Assembly: GCA_009731425.1 (NCBI GenBank)
Contig: AP018794.1
Span: 3,169,960-3,233,959, forward strand
From: Lachnospiraceae bacterium KM106-2
Lineage (GTDB): Bacteria; Bacillota; Clostridia; Lachnospirales; Lachnospiraceae
Length of the DNA: 64,000 nucleotides
Direction: 5' to 3'
Positions 27,154 through 36,407 of this stretch are shown here, piece after piece. Position 1 is the first letter of the stretch. Each line of letters begins with the position of its first letter. A program made the translations under genes and the position numbers. Under the pieces are notes generated by a model. That model saw only the letters and a program-made list of their open reading frames with translations, was not told the DNA's origin and ran no database searches.

Positions 27154-27936
27154 CTAGTTTCTTCTCTGTCTCGCTGCTTCATACATGAATAACGCAGAAG
27201 CTATTGCTGCATTTAGTGACTCTACTTGACCGCACATAGGAATCTTTACTAATACATCCGCTTGCATTGAAGCTTCTTCTGTAAGACCATTGGCCTCATT
27301 TCCAATTAAGATACCACATGCTTTCTTATAATCTTCCTGATCATAATTATTACGTCCTTTTAAATGTGCTGCATATAATGTAATTGATTTGGATTTCATT
27401 AGATTCAATGTTCCTGCAAAATCATCAACATAGATAAATGGTACACGATAAATAGAACCCATTGTTGAACGAATTACTTTAGGATTAAACACATCAACTG
27501 ATTCACGGCTCATAATAACACCAGCAACTCCTGCTCCCTCAGAGGCACGAATGATGGTTCCCATATTACCTGGATCTCTAAGATTCTCTAATACCATATA
27601 GCAACCATTTTCCTGATTCAAAACATCATCCAATGAGTAAATTGGCATTGTTACAACCGCCAAGATACCTTGAGGGGTAACTGTCTCCGTCATATGCTTA
27701 TACACTTTATCCGAAACCACTTCATAATTAAGGTCCTCAAAAAATTCTGGTCGCTCATTCTGAAGCTGCTCACAATAAGCTTCTTCAATATAAGCTTTCT
27801 GTAAACCATTTTTCTTAGCTTCCTCAACCATTTTGATTCCCTCAACAACAAATAGTCGTTGTTTCTTTCGTTCTCTTGCTTTTTTCTGCAATTCAACAAT
27901 ATTCTTAATCTGTGGATTACTCGCACTACTAATCAT
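27154..27936 (-). CDS. SpoU-family (TrmH/RlmB-like) rRNA 2'-O-methyltransferase
   Basis: AdoMet-dependent ribose methyltransferase with the SPOUT trefoil knot. The three motifs are NLRDPGNMGTIIR, GILIGNEANGL and IPMCGQVESLNAAIA; the first ~100 residues form the substrate-binding L30e-like domain. At 260 residues it resembles the YsgA group, usually annotated as an RNA methyltransferase. It is the third gene of ktrB-ktrA, 15 bp downstream. The exact RNA target cannot be assigned. Confidence 0.92.
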   Translation of the reverse strand: MISSASNPQIKNIVELQKKARERKKQRLFVVEGIKMVEEAKKNGLQKAYIEEAYCEQLQNERPEFFEDLNYEVVSDKVYKHMTETVTPQGILAVVTMPIYSLDDVLNQENGCYMVLENLRDPGNMGTIIRASEGAGVAGVIMSRESVDVFNPKVIRSTMGSIYRVPFIYVDDFAGTLNLMKSKSITLYAAHLKGRNNYDQEDYKKACGILIGNEANGLTEEASMQADVLVKIPMCGQVESLNAAIASALFMYEAARQRRN

Positions 27937-27951
27937 AAGATTTCTACCTGC

Positions 27952-28608
27952 TTATTCCATACTTGCTAATTTATTTAGCATATCATTTTTACCTATTACA
28001 ACTAAAATATCACTCTTATTTAAGATCTGATCGGCATCTGGGTTAATATTAAGTACATCATGCTGCTTAATACCAATTACATTTACTTTATATTTTGCAC
28101 GAAGATTTAATTCTGCTAAGCTTTGACCTTCCCATGATTCTGGAAGATCGATCTCCATCATACTTGTCGTACATGACAATTCGATCGCATTAAAGAAATT
28201 ACCCATTAATAAGTTATTTGCAATACGGATACCAGTTTCCTTTTCAGGATATACAACTTGATCTGCACCAACCTTTTTTAGTACCTTAGCATGGATTTCT
28301 GTCTGTGCTTTCGCTAATACATAAGGAATTCCTAACTCTTTAGCAAGAATAGTTACCATTACACTAGCTTCTAAATCCTCTCCAATTGCAACGACTGCAC
28401 CATCAAAATTACTGATTCCTAGTGATTCCATCATTTCTGCATCACATACATCAGCTTTTACTGCATAAGTTACAATGTCTGCCATCTCCTGGATCTTATC
28501 TTCATTCTCATCTACAACTAATACTTCACAACCGCTTTCAGCTAATGTTGTTGCAACACTCTTACCAAATCTACCTAAACCAAATACAACAAATTCCTTC
28601 TTCTCCAT
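27952..28608 (-). CDS. ktrA: K+ uptake regulatory subunit, Ktr/Trk RCK protein
   Basis: A 218-residue cytoplasmic gating-ring subunit. The RCK_N Rossmann domain begins FGLGRFGKSVATTLAESG with the acidic DENEDK end of beta-2, so it binds nucleotide (ATP/ADP or NAD). An RCK_C domain (about 140-218), which in KtrA binds c-di-AMP, follows. It lies 12 bp downstream of ktrB. Octamers of this protein open the KtrB dimer. Confidence 0.92.
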   Translation of the reverse strand: MEKKEFVVFGLGRFGKSVATTLAESGCEVLVVDENEDKIQEMADIVTYAVKADVCDAEMMESLGISNFDGAVVAIGEDLEASVMVTILAKELGIPYVLAKAQTEIHAKVLKKVGADQVVYPEKETGIRIANNLLMGNFFNAIELSCTTSMMEIDLPESWEGQSLAELNLRAKYKVNVIGIKQHDVLNINPDADQILNKSDILVVIGKNDMLNKLASME

Positions 28609-28620
28609 ACTTATACCTCA

Positions 28621-30042
28621 CTAACCTACTAAGATTTTTTCTGCTGGTAAACTTCTTCCGCTTACTTTCTTACGAGTATTGAATGCAAGTGCCAATGTAA
28701 TTGGACCAATACGTCCTAAATACATAGTAATGATAATGATCAGTTTACCAATTGTGCCAAGTCCACCAGTAACATTTCTTGTTAGACCAACCGTAGCGAT
28801 TGCCGATGTAGTCTCATATAATAGATCCAAAAATGGAGCATCTTCTACCATACATAGTGCAATAGTCGCTAAAAGCAAGAATCCAAAACTTAAGCCGAAA
28901 ATAGCGACTGCTTTCTTCACATAACTATCTGTAATCTTACGTTTAAATATTTCTGCATCTTGCTTTCCTTTAATTGTTGAAAATACCGATAACAAAATAA
29001 CACAAATCGTTACCGTCTTAATACCACCTGCTGTACCTGATGGAGAACCACCAATAAACATTAATAGAATACAAACTGCAGAAGATGCATTTGTCATTTT
29101 CTCTTGTGGAATTGTAAGGAATCCTGCCGTTCTTGTTGTAACTGACTGGAAGGTAGATGCCATAACTTTCTGTCCTGGATTTAAATTACCGATCGTCGCA
29201 GGATTATTATACTCTAAAGCAAGGATTGCAACGGCTCCTGTTATGATTAATACAAGAGTAACCGTAAGAACTAACTTTGTATGTAGTTCTAACCTTCTCC
29301 ACATTTGTCTTAAAGTCATTTTTCTCTTTATACGTTCTTTGCTGATTCGAAGAATATCCCACCAGACAGGATAACCGATACCACCGATGATGATTAATAA
29401 CATTGTTGTAACGTTAATTAATATATTAGTCTGATAAGGTAATAAACTAGATCCTCCCACCAAATCCATACCTGCATTACAGAATGCTGATATCGCATTA
29501 AAAATAGACTTTCCAATTCCCGCTATCAATCCATATTCGGGTACGTATTGAATGGCATAAAGGCATGCGCCGATTCCTTCAATAAATAAAGTTCCTTTTA
29601 AAATACGGATGGTTAATCGAACCATTCCTTTTAAAGTATCTAAGTTATACGCATCCTGAATCAACAGACGTTCCTTCAACGTAATTCGTTTTCTTAATGC
29701 CAACAAAATAGTCGTTGTGATCGTAACAATTCCTAACCCACCGAACTGCATCAAGAAGGTAATTACAATCTGTCCAAAGATACTCCAATGAGTCAGAGTA
29801 TTTACCGTTGTAAGTCCCGTCACACAGATAGATGTGGTTGATGTAAATAATGCATCGATATAGGGAGTTGCTTTTCCATTTGCAGCTGAAATCGGAAGGG
29901 TCAATAAAATCGATCCTAACAAAATTGCTCCTAGAAAACCATATGCAATTAACTGAGTCGTTGTGAAATCCCTTTTTCTAGTCAAAAAAGCCATCCCCTT
30001 CTTAAAGTAATTGCTGCTCCTTGGCGCTTTGCTTTCTTTCAT
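28621..30042 (-). CDS. ktrB: K+ transporter, Trk/Ktr membrane subunit
   Basis: A 473-residue Na+- or H+-coupled potassium channel-like transporter with four M1-P-M2 repeats. Pore-loop glycines are seen in SICVTGLTT, CNAGMDLVG, TTRTAGFLT and SAIATVGLT. Size and partnership with a short RCK protein favour KtrB over TrkH. AGAGGA precedes the ATG; a consensus promoter lies at 30119-30147. First gene of an operon with ktrA and an RNA methyltransferase. No ydaO/c-di-AMP riboswitch fits the ~70-nt leader. Confidence 0.92.
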   Translation of the reverse strand: MKESKAPRSSNYFKKGMAFLTRKRDFTTTQLIAYGFLGAILLGSILLTLPISAANGKATPYIDALFTSTTSICVTGLTTVNTLTHWSIFGQIVITFLMQFGGLGIVTITTTILLALRKRITLKERLLIQDAYNLDTLKGMVRLTIRILKGTLFIEGIGACLYAIQYVPEYGLIAGIGKSIFNAISAFCNAGMDLVGGSSLLPYQTNILINVTTMLLIIIGGIGYPVWWDILRISKERIKRKMTLRQMWRRLELHTKLVLTVTLVLIITGAVAILALEYNNPATIGNLNPGQKVMASTFQSVTTRTAGFLTIPQEKMTNASSAVCILLMFIGGSPSGTAGGIKTVTICVILLSVFSTIKGKQDAEIFKRKITDSYVKKAVAIFGLSFGFLLLATIALCMVEDAPFLDLLYETTSAIATVGLTRNVTGGLGTIGKLIIIITMYLGRIGPITLALAFNTRKKVSGRSLPAEKILVG

Positions 30043-30118
30043 CTAATTTAATCCTCTTGTAGTTTCATATTTTATGCAGAACCTTCGCAATCATTTCTAT
30101 GATTACATTTTGATTTAT

Positions 30119-30147
30119 ATTATATTTCAAATAGAATGACCTGTCAA
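30119..30147 (-). promoter_or_regulatory. ktrB operon promoter
   Basis: Minus strand: perfect TTGACA (30147-30142), 17-bp spacer, TATAAT (30124-30119). Confidence 0.85.
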
Positions 30148-30274
30148 TCAACTACCCTTGTTATGATTTGCTAAAACAATGCATTTATACAAGTACAATC
30201 AATTTCCCACTACCGTCCCTATCCTCTGATCACTGTCATCCTATCATATCGCATTTTGTCTTTACAACACAAGA

Positions 30275-30307
30275 AACCGCTAAGAAACTATTGCTCTCTT
30301 AACGGTT
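30275..30307 (-). terminator. Probable terminator after the hydrolase gene
   Basis: AACCGCTAAGA (30275-30285) pairs with TCTTAACGGTT (30297-30307), one wobble; the T-tract on the minus strand is weak. Confidence 0.5.
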
Positions 30308-30312
30308 CCATC

Positions 30313-31017
30313 TCATTTTATATTCTCTTTTAACCATTCTTTGAATACAGTTAACTGTTCTTCTGTATGAAAATAATGTTCTCCATTCTCAAGTGTTCTA
30401 AGCTTACACTGATATCTCTCTGAGAAACTTTTAACTCGATCCCATTCACTTAGCTCATCCTTCTTACCATATAGAATACTTGTTTTCGTATTCCACTTTT
30501 TGATCGGATGCTCTTTTACATAGCAAAAATAGTCCCAGTAAAGTTTCTGCCCAATTGGTGTATTGATCGTTTCTTCTTGCTCCAACTGCTCTATGGTTAC
30601 TCCAAAAGCACTCATCATATTATGTATAACCCGCTCCATATCTACAACCGGTGATAAGAATAATGCCAGCTGCAATTCCTCCTTTGAATAAGCGAGTATA
30701 CTAAAATACGCTCCCATACTACAACTAAAAAGAGAAATTTTCTTCCAGTGTTCCTTTGCAAATGACATCATTACCTTTAGCTCACTAACGCAAATATCAA
30801 CTTTACATAATGTATCTGTTCCTGCTCTTTCTCCATGCTCCGGTAAATCGAAGCTGAGGACCTGATACCCCTCAAACTCTGCTTCCTCTGCTAAAAGCTG
30901 AATCACAGCATCTTCCTTATGCGACATATTTCCATGCACAGCAAGAAATACTTTATCGCTTTTCTCACCCCAGACAATTGCTGGTATGTTCTGAATATAC
31001 AACTTTTCTTTTCTCAT
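30313..31017 (-). CDS. Alpha/beta hydrolase
   Basis: A 234-residue serine hydrolase. The nucleophile elbow is FSCSMGAYF (Ser-x-Ser-x-Gly rather than Gly-x-Ser-x-Gly), the oxyanion strand VFLAVHGNMSHKEDA lies early, an Asp/Glu-bearing YGKKDELSEWD and the C-terminal EHYFH supply the other catalytic residues. No signal peptide, so cytoplasmic. Gene stands alone between ktrB and prfA, with its own terminator. Substrate not predictable; resemblance is to short acyl-esterase or lysophospholipase-type proteins. Confidence 0.85.
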   Translation of the reverse strand: MRKEKLYIQNIPAIVWGEKSDKVFLAVHGNMSHKEDAVIQLLAEEAEFEGYQVLSFDLPEHGERAGTDTLCKVDICVSELKVMMSFAKEHWKKISLFSCSMGAYFSILAYSKEELQLALFLSPVVDMERVIHNMMSAFGVTIEQLEQEETINTPIGQKLYWDYFCYVKEHPIKKWNTKTSILYGKKDELSEWDRVKSFSERYQCKLRTLENGEHYFHTEEQLTVFKEWLKENIK

Positions 31018-31048
31018 ATTTACACCGCCCCTGCTTTTATTATTTAAA

Positions 31049-31087
31049 AAGACCCACTCCAGTTAATAACCGGAAATGAGTCTTTTC
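31049..31087 (-). terminator. Terminator after prfA
   Basis: A long stem (GACCCACTCCAGTT with AACCGGAAATGAGTC, imperfect), then a T-run on the minus strand. Confidence 0.8.
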
Positions 31088-31103
31088 TTTTAAGTCTATT
31101 TTA

Positions 31104-32180
31104 TTATGCTTCTTCGTTCATATTAGCTAATTTTGCAGCTTGATCCGCTGCGATTAAGCTATCTACAACTTCTTCAATATCACCATCCATGATTGCATCA
31201 AGACGGTGTAATGTTAATTTAATTCTATGATCCGTTACACGACCTTGTGGGAAGTTGTAAGTACGGATCTTCTCAGAACGGTCACCAGTACCAACCTGGC
31301 TTCTTCTTGCTTCTGCTTCTGCACTCTTAGCTTTTTCTAATTCCAAATCATAAAGTCTTGTTCTAAGTACTTTTAATGCTTTGTCCTTATTCTTAAGCTG
31401 AGATTTTTCATCCTGACAAGAGATAACGATACCTGTTGGAATATGTGTTAAACGAACTGCGGAATCGGTTGTATTTACACACTGACCACCATTACCTGAT
31501 GCACGGAATACATCAAACTTACAGTCGTTCATATCGATCTCAACATCAACTTCTTCTGCTTCTGGCATAATTGCTACTGTTGCAGTAGAAGTATGGATAC
31601 GTCCGCCAGATTCAGTTACTGGGATACGTTGAACACGGTGAACACCACTCTCATATTTTAATTTAGAGTAAGCACCAGTACCATTGATCATGAATACAAC
31701 TTCCTTGAATCCACCGATACCATTTTCGTTAACACTCATCATATCTACTTTCCAACGATTACGTTCTGCATATCTACTATACATACGATATAATTGAGAA
31801 GCGAATAAAGCGGCTTCATCACCACCAGCACCTGCACGGATTTCGACAACTACGTTTTTATCATCATTAGGGTCCTTTGGAATTAAAAGAACTTTCATTT
31901 TTTGTTCTAATTCTTCTACACGTTGCTTACAATCGTTTAACTCTTCTTTTGCAAGTTCACGCATTTCTTCATCTGTTTCTTCTTCGATCATTGCAAGACT
32001 ATCTTCGATTCCTTGCTTTGTATCTTTGTATTCTGTATATGCTTCAACAAGTGGTGTTAAATCTGTCTGTTCTTTCATTAATTGACGAAATTTTACCTGA
32101 TCATTTACAACACTTGGTTCATTTAATTCATTAATAACATCTTGATATCTCATTACGATATCTTCTAACTTATCAAACAT
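31104..32180 (-). CDS. prfA: Peptide chain release factor 1
   Basis: Recognises UAA and UAG stop codons and triggers peptidyl-tRNA hydrolysis. The 358-residue protein carries the catalytic GGQ in [14 protein letters not shown], and [22 protein letters not shown] typical of RF1; the PVT tripeptide at [13 protein letters not shown] fits RF1 rather than RF2. GGAGGA precedes the ATG. It follows prmC, which methylates the GGQ glutamine, by 17 bp. Confidence 0.96.
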   Translation of the reverse strand: MFDKLEDIVMRYQDVINELNEPSVVNDQVKFRQLMKEQTDLTPLVEAYTEYKDTKQGIEDSLAMIEEETDEEMRELAKEELNDCKQRVEELEQKMKVLLIPKDPNDDKNVVVEIRAGAGGDEAALFASQLYRMYSRYAERNRWKVDMMSVNENGIGGFKEVVFMINGTGAYSKLKYESGVHRVQRIPVTESGGRIHTSTATVAIMPEAEEVDVEIDMNDCKFDVFRASGNGGQCVNTTDSAVRLTHIPTGIVISCQDEKSQLKNKDKALKVLRTRLYDLELEKAKSAEAEARRSQVGTGDRSEKIRTYNFPQGRVTDHRIKLTLHRLDAIMDGDIEEVVDSLIAADQAAKLANMNEEA

Positions 32181-32197
32181 CTCAAATCCTCCATCTA

Positions 32198-33031
32198 TTA
32201 CGCCTGAAGCTTTCCATAGACCACTCGGTCTAGGCCAGCCAGATCCTTAAAAACTTTCACATTCGTAAATTTCTTTTGTTCCAATAGTTGAATCAAATCT
32301 TCTCCTTGATCATACCCTATCTCCATAAAGATTTCACCACAAGGCTTTAAATATTGCTCTGCCTGATCCACAATCTTTCTGTAGAAATAAAGTCCATCTT
32401 CCATTCCATCTAAAGCTAGCATCGGCTCATGATCCTTCACTTCCGGCATAAGTTCCTCTATATCTTTCGTTGGAATATAAGGAGGATTCGATACGATCAC
32501 ATCAAATTTACCTTCAACCTTTTCAAATAAGTCACTCTGAATGAGGGTAACATTTACCTCTTGATTCGCTACATTGCGTTTTGCTACTTCCAGTGCTTTC
32601 TCTGAAATATCAACAGCAGTTGCACTCTTTATGTGGCATAACTTAGCAAGACTTATAATAATGCAACCAGATCCAGTACATAGATCTAATATGTCCTTAC
32701 CATCTGCTCTTGACATGACATGCTCCACTAAGACTTCCGTATCCTGCCTCGGTACAAGCACATTTTCATTAACGAAAAAATCAAGTCCCATAAACTCTGT
32801 TTTTCCTATAATATGCTGTAGCGGAATTCTAGCAGCACGCTTTTGAATTCCTGCCTGATAATTCTGCACTTCATCCTCAGTAAGCTCTCTGCCAGGATTC
32901 ACATAATAGGATGCTCTTGTAACTCCTGTTACATGCTCAAGAAGATACCATGCATCCAAGTCAGCTTCCTCGATCTTAGCAGCTCTTAACTCTTGTCTGC
33001 CAAATGCATATATTGTTTCTAAGGTTTTCAT
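32198..33031 (-). CDS. prmC: Release factor glutamine methyltransferase
   Basis: AdoMet-dependent N5-methylation of the GGQ glutamine of release factors. The 277-residue protein has an N-terminal helical domain, the AdoMet loop DLCTGSGCI and catalytic SNPPYIP. It overlaps the upstream DUF1385 gene by 4 bp and precedes prfA, its substrate's gene, by 17 bp, giving a three-gene operon. Confidence 0.95.
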   Translation of the reverse strand: MKTLETIYAFGRQELRAAKIEEADLDAWYLLEHVTGVTRASYYVNPGRELTEDEVQNYQAGIQKRAARIPLQHIIGKTEFMGLDFFVNENVLVPRQDTEVLVEHVMSRADGKDILDLCTGSGCIIISLAKLCHIKSATAVDISEKALEVAKRNVANQEVNVTLIQSDLFEKVEGKFDVIVSNPPYIPTKDIEELMPEVKDHEPMLALDGMEDGLYFYRKIVDQAEQYLKPCGEIFMEIGYDQGEDLIQLLEQKKFTNVKVFKDLAGLDRVVYGKLQA

Positions 33032-33993
33032 ATCATTGCCTCATCATTATTATTACTTGTTACATTTATATTATTTACATTATTTTGGCTTTTAAATTCT
33101 TTATCCAAATAAGCTTTCCAGTCAAAAACAGCTTCTACTGATGCGATTGCCACTTCGATCATAGAATCGTCTGGCTCTCTAGTTGTTAATGCCTGCATCA
33201 TAAGACCAGGTTTACTAATAATCTGTACTAATTTCGACTCACTTTTTCCGGCTAATCGAATAACTTCATAAGATACACCCGCAATAACAGGTACTAATAA
33301 CAATCGAACTACTGTCTTAACCCATAGATTATCTACTTGAATAAAAATAAAGAAAACACTACTGATAATAATTACAAACAGTAAAAAACTCGTACCACAG
33401 CGTTTATGTTCTCTTGAATGCTTTCTTACATTTTCCACGGTAAGTTCATAACCATGTTCAATGCAATTAATTGTCTTATGTTCTGCCCCATGATACATAA
33501 ATACTCGTTGTATATCTTTCATCTGTGAAATTGCTAAAATATATATCACAAAGATCGTTAATCGAATAATTCCTTCTAATACTGCCAAAATTGTATTTGA
33601 GTGTATTCTTGTCTTTAACAGATTAGATAACCATAAAGGAAGTAAGATAAAAATTGCTACCGACAATACAATGGATAATGCCACTGTTAATGACATAATA
33701 ATATTCTCCATTGTCTTATTTTGCTTTTTCTTCTCCTTTGGTTCCTCTTCTTCAAAGAAACTTGCGGAATATGTTAAGGTTGATGTACCAATCACTAATG
33801 AATCCACAAACGCAAAGATTCCTCTTATAATTGGTAAGCGAAGTAACTTGTACTTCTCACTAATACTGTGATATTCCTTTTTTTGAATCTCTATTTCATT
33901 GTCAGGCTTACGAACTGCAACTGCATATTCGTCTTTGTTTTTCATCATAACGCCTTCGATTACAGCCTGACCACCAATTCCTGATGGTTCCAT
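33028..33993 (-). CDS. DUF1385 membrane protein
   Basis: A 321-residue integral membrane protein of unknown function, conserved beside prmC/prfA in clostridia. The start MEPSGIGGQAVIEGVMMKN is the family signature, which favours ATG 33993 over 34017. Two or three hydrophobic segments follow (for example IIMSLTVALSIVLSVAIFILLPLWL), then a conserved MYHGAEHKTINCIEHG with several histidines and KRCGTSFLLFV. The His/Glu/Cys cluster looks metal- or catalysis-related, but no reaction is established. Confidence 0.9.
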   Translation of the reverse strand: MEPSGIGGQAVIEGVMMKNKDEYAVAVRKPDNEIEIQKKEYHSISEKYKLLRLPIIRGIFAFVDSLVIGTSTLTYSASFFEEEEPKEKKKQNKTMENIIMSLTVALSIVLSVAIFILLPLWLSNLLKTRIHSNTILAVLEGIIRLTIFVIYILAISQMKDIQRVFMYHGAEHKTINCIEHGYELTVENVRKHSREHKRCGTSFLLFVIIISSVFFIFIQVDNLWVKTVVRLLLVPVIAGVSYEVIRLAGKSESKLVQIISKPGLMMQALTTREPDDSMIEVAIASVEAVFDWKAYLDKEFKSQNNVNNINVTSNNNDEAMI

Positions 33994-34086
33994 ACAACTC
34001 ACCACTTTCCACTTCATTCTATGGTACTATCATATCAAACTCTATCTTAAATTTCATCTTTTATTTTTGTCATTTTCTAAATCTCG

Positions 34087-34246
34087 ATAAAGAACAAAGA
34101 GTTTGGCCTGCCAAACTCTCCGCGCCGAACGCGATCACAAAGTGATAATCTCATTTCGCGTGAGTGCGCATCTTGGCTTTCTTCATTTGGGAAAGCCTTT
34201 TTAGTTTATAGGGGCGTTCGTTGAACTTCCCTATAAACCAAAAAAA
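34087..34246. repeat. Dispersed intergenic repeat, copy B
   Basis: Second full member of the family at 21339-21486, same orientation. It has an extra hairpin GAGTTTGG/CCAAACTC (34110-34129 region) and ends in GTTTATAGGG (34204-34213) paired with CCCTATAAAC (34229-34238). Relative to copy A the stem carries a swapped base pair, keeping the pairing. Like copy A it sits right after a minus-strand gene terminator. Confidence 0.85.
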
Positions 34247-34274
34247 GAGGTTGAGATAACATAACCTCAACCTC
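34239..34274 (-). terminator. rpmE terminator
   Basis: GAGGTTGAG (34247-34255) pairs with CTCAACCTC (34266-34274); a T-run follows on the minus strand. Confidence 0.9.
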
Positions 34275-34285
34275 AATATCCTATA

Positions 34286-34492
34286 TTAATCTTGTTTAAT
34301 ACCGTACTTACGGTTGAACTTATCAATAGCACCGCGAGCTGCTGCAGCTTTTTGTTGACCAGTATAGAATGAATGACATTTAGAACAAATTTCTACGTGT
34401 ATTTCTTCCTTAGTTGATCCAGTTACAAATTCATTACCACAGTTGCAAGTTACCTTAGCTTGATAATAATTAGGATGGATACCTTCTCTCAT
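34286..34492 (-). CDS. rpmE: Large-subunit ribosomal protein bL31
   Basis: A 68-residue ribosomal protein. [19 protein letters not shown] and [13 protein letters not shown] identify it, and the CxC plus CxxC cysteines mark the zinc-binding (C+) form. ATG 34492 is preferred over GTG 34501, which overlaps the AGAGGTG ribosome binding site. It follows rho with its own promoter and a ~70-nt leader. Confidence 0.96.
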   Translation of the reverse strand: MREGIHPNYYQAKVTCNCGNEFVTGSTKEEIHVEICSKCHSFYTGQQKAAAARGAIDKFNRKYGIKQD

Positions 34493-34569
34493 GATTTTCA
34501 CCTCTTTACAAAAGTCTTCATATAAAAGTTGACTAAGTCAATCTTATTTATCTAATAAACAGCTTTCTC

Positions 34570-34598
34570 ATTATAACACAGCTTTGTTTTTATTGCAA
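34570..34598 (-). promoter_or_regulatory. rpmE promoter
   Basis: Minus strand: TTGCAA (34598-34593), 17-bp spacer, TATAAT (34575-34570). A small TTGACT/AGTCAA palindrome lies in the leader. Confidence 0.75.
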
Positions 34599-34611
34599 GT
34601 CCTATTTCGTA

Positions 34612-36048
34612 TTAATTCGTCAATCGAGTTTTTTTCACAATTTCAGCAAATTCATTGTTATTTTTTGTCTTCATGAACAGATCGATAATACGCTCTAATG
34701 CCTCATCAGACTTCACTCCATTGAGAGCTTTACGCATAATATAACTTGCTTCCGACTCTGTTTTTGATAACAACAGATCATCTCTTCTTGTACTTGATTT
34801 CGGTAAATCAATAGCTGGGAAAATTCTCTTTTCTGATAAGCTTCGATCCAATACTAATTCCATGTTACCAGTACCCTTAAATTCTTCAAATACAACATCA
34901 TCCATTCTGCTGCCAGTATCAACTAACGCAGTTGCAAGAATCGTAAGACTTCCGCCTTCTCTCATATTTCTTGCTGCACCAAAGAATTTCTTCGGCATGT
35001 GTAATGCTGCTGGATCAAGACCACCTGATAACGTACGTCCACTTGCTTGAACCGTAAGATTATACGCTCTTGCAAGTCTCGTAATACTATCTAGGAGAAT
35101 AATAACATCTTTCTTGTGCTCTACAAGACGTTTTGCTCTTTCAAGTACCATCTCAGAAACACGTTTATGATTTTCTGGAAGTTCATCAAATGTAGAGTAG
35201 ATTACTTCTACATGATTGCCTTCAATTGACTCCTTAATATCCGTAACTTCTTCTGGACGTTCATCAATTAATAAAATGATCAGATACATCTCCGGATGAT
35301 TCTGTGTAATTGATTTTGCTACCTGTTTTAATAAGGTAGTTTTACCGGTCTTAGGCTGAGATACGATCATACCTCTTTGTCCCTTTCCGATCGGTGCAAT
35401 TAAATCCATCATTCTCATTGCGATCGGCTGTGCTCCACACTCCAGACGGATCTTATGGTTCGGGAATATTGGTGTCAAATCTTCAAACTTCTTACGTCTG
35501 CATGCTTCAATTGGAGGCAGACTATTTACTGATTTTACATATAGTAATGCACAGAATTTCTCATTCTGACTTTTAACACGAATATTTCCTTCTACGATAT
35601 CACCAGTCTTTAAATTAAATCTACGAATTTGTGCCGGTGATACATAAACATCATTCTCGCCAGGAAGATAATTGTCACATCGAATAAAACCATATCCATC
35701 CGGTAATACCTCAAGAATTCCTCGCTTAACGACGCCACTGTCTAACTGTTCAAATTCAGCCTGCTTTTTTAACTTAGTCTCATCTTTTACTCTATCATTA
35801 TTATGCGCAGTTTCGTTGTTTTCCCTCATATGATTTTGATTATTCTCTCTATTTTGATTATTATGATTATTTTCCTTATTAATATATTCTTTTTTAGGTT
35901 GTTCTTCTTTTTTGCTATGTCCTTCATCATATTTCATAAGAGCTTCAATTAATTCATGTTTCCTCAACGTGGAGACACTCTTCATACCTCGCTCTTTCGC
36001 AAGTTCTTTCAAACTAGCCAATGACATAGACTCATACTGATTATTCAT
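34612..36048 (-). CDS. rho: Transcription termination factor Rho with Asn-rich insert
   Basis: Hexameric RNA-dependent ATPase that ends transcription. The 478-residue protein has a Rho N-terminal helical domain (about 1-45), an Asn-rich low-complexity segment (about 57-86, 13 of ~31 residues Asn), the cold-shock-like RNA-binding domain (about 103-175, GYGFIR), Walker A in [11 protein letters not shown] (Lys236) and Walker [16 protein letters not shown] 36048 is chosen for its AAGGAG site; the frame is open for 29 more codons to 36135. A ~190-nt leader runs from a TATAAT at 36246-36241. Confidence 0.95.
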   Translation of the reverse strand: MNNQYESMSLASLKELAKERGMKSVSTLRKHELIEALMKYDEGHSKKEEQPKKEYINKENNHNNQNRENNQNHMRENNETAHNNDRVKDETKLKKQAEFEQLDSGVVKRGILEVLPDGYGFIRCDNYLPGENDVYVSPAQIRRFNLKTGDIVEGNIRVKSQNEKFCALLYVKSVNSLPPIEACRRKKFEDLTPIFPNHKIRLECGAQPIAMRMMDLIAPIGKGQRGMIVSQPKTGKTTLLKQVAKSITQNHPEMYLIILLIDERPEEVTDIKESIEGNHVEVIYSTFDELPENHKRVSEMVLERAKRLVEHKKDVIILLDSITRLARAYNLTVQASGRTLSGGLDPAALHMPKKFFGAARNMREGGSLTILATALVDTGSRMDDVVFEEFKGTGNMELVLDRSLSEKRIFPAIDLPKSSTRRDDLLLSKTESEASYIMRKALNGVKSDEALERIIDLFMKTKNNNEFAEIVKKTRLTN

Positions 36049-36240
36049 TAACCTTAACTCCTTTTTATTCAATTGAACACAATAATTCATGGATTTTAAC
36101 AGATTTTCTAGATAATAATTTTGATATGTTGCCATTGCGCCCTACATGATAGTCGCGACAGGTAATAGAACATGTAATATTAGATTACTATGTATATTCT
36201 GCTATTAGCTACAAATTTAAGTTACTCAAACTCTCTTTAT

Positions 36241-36246
36241 ATTATA
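36241..36246 (-). promoter_or_regulatory. Probable rho promoter -10
   Basis: Minus strand TATAAT with a poor -35. It gives a ~190-nt 5' leader, as often seen for autoregulated rho genes. Confidence 0.5.
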
Positions 36247-36277
36247 CACCTGCCACTTTATAAAAGAAAGTATTTTC

Positions 36278-36306
36278 TTGATTTACTTTTTTCTTAGTGT
36301 TATCAT
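36278..36306 (+). promoter_or_regulatory. Malic enzyme gene promoter
   Basis: TTGATT (36278-36283), 17-bp spacer, TATCAT (36301-36306), divergent from the rho promoter. Confidence 0.6.
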
Positions 36307-36407
36307 ACAGTTAGATTATAAAATACACTTATATATCTTGTACACTAGTATAGATATCTTAATAAGTACTGTATCGACAATACGAAAGGAAGAATGGGTG
36401 ATATTAT

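Noticed and set aside
30043..30118. c-di-AMP (ydaO) riboswitch upstream of ktrB
   Set aside because: The leader after the consensus promoter is ~70 nt, too short, with no recognisable core.
34087..34246. Insertion sequence remnant
   Set aside because: No transposase, target duplication or terminal inverted repeats at both ends; better described as a dispersed structured repeat.
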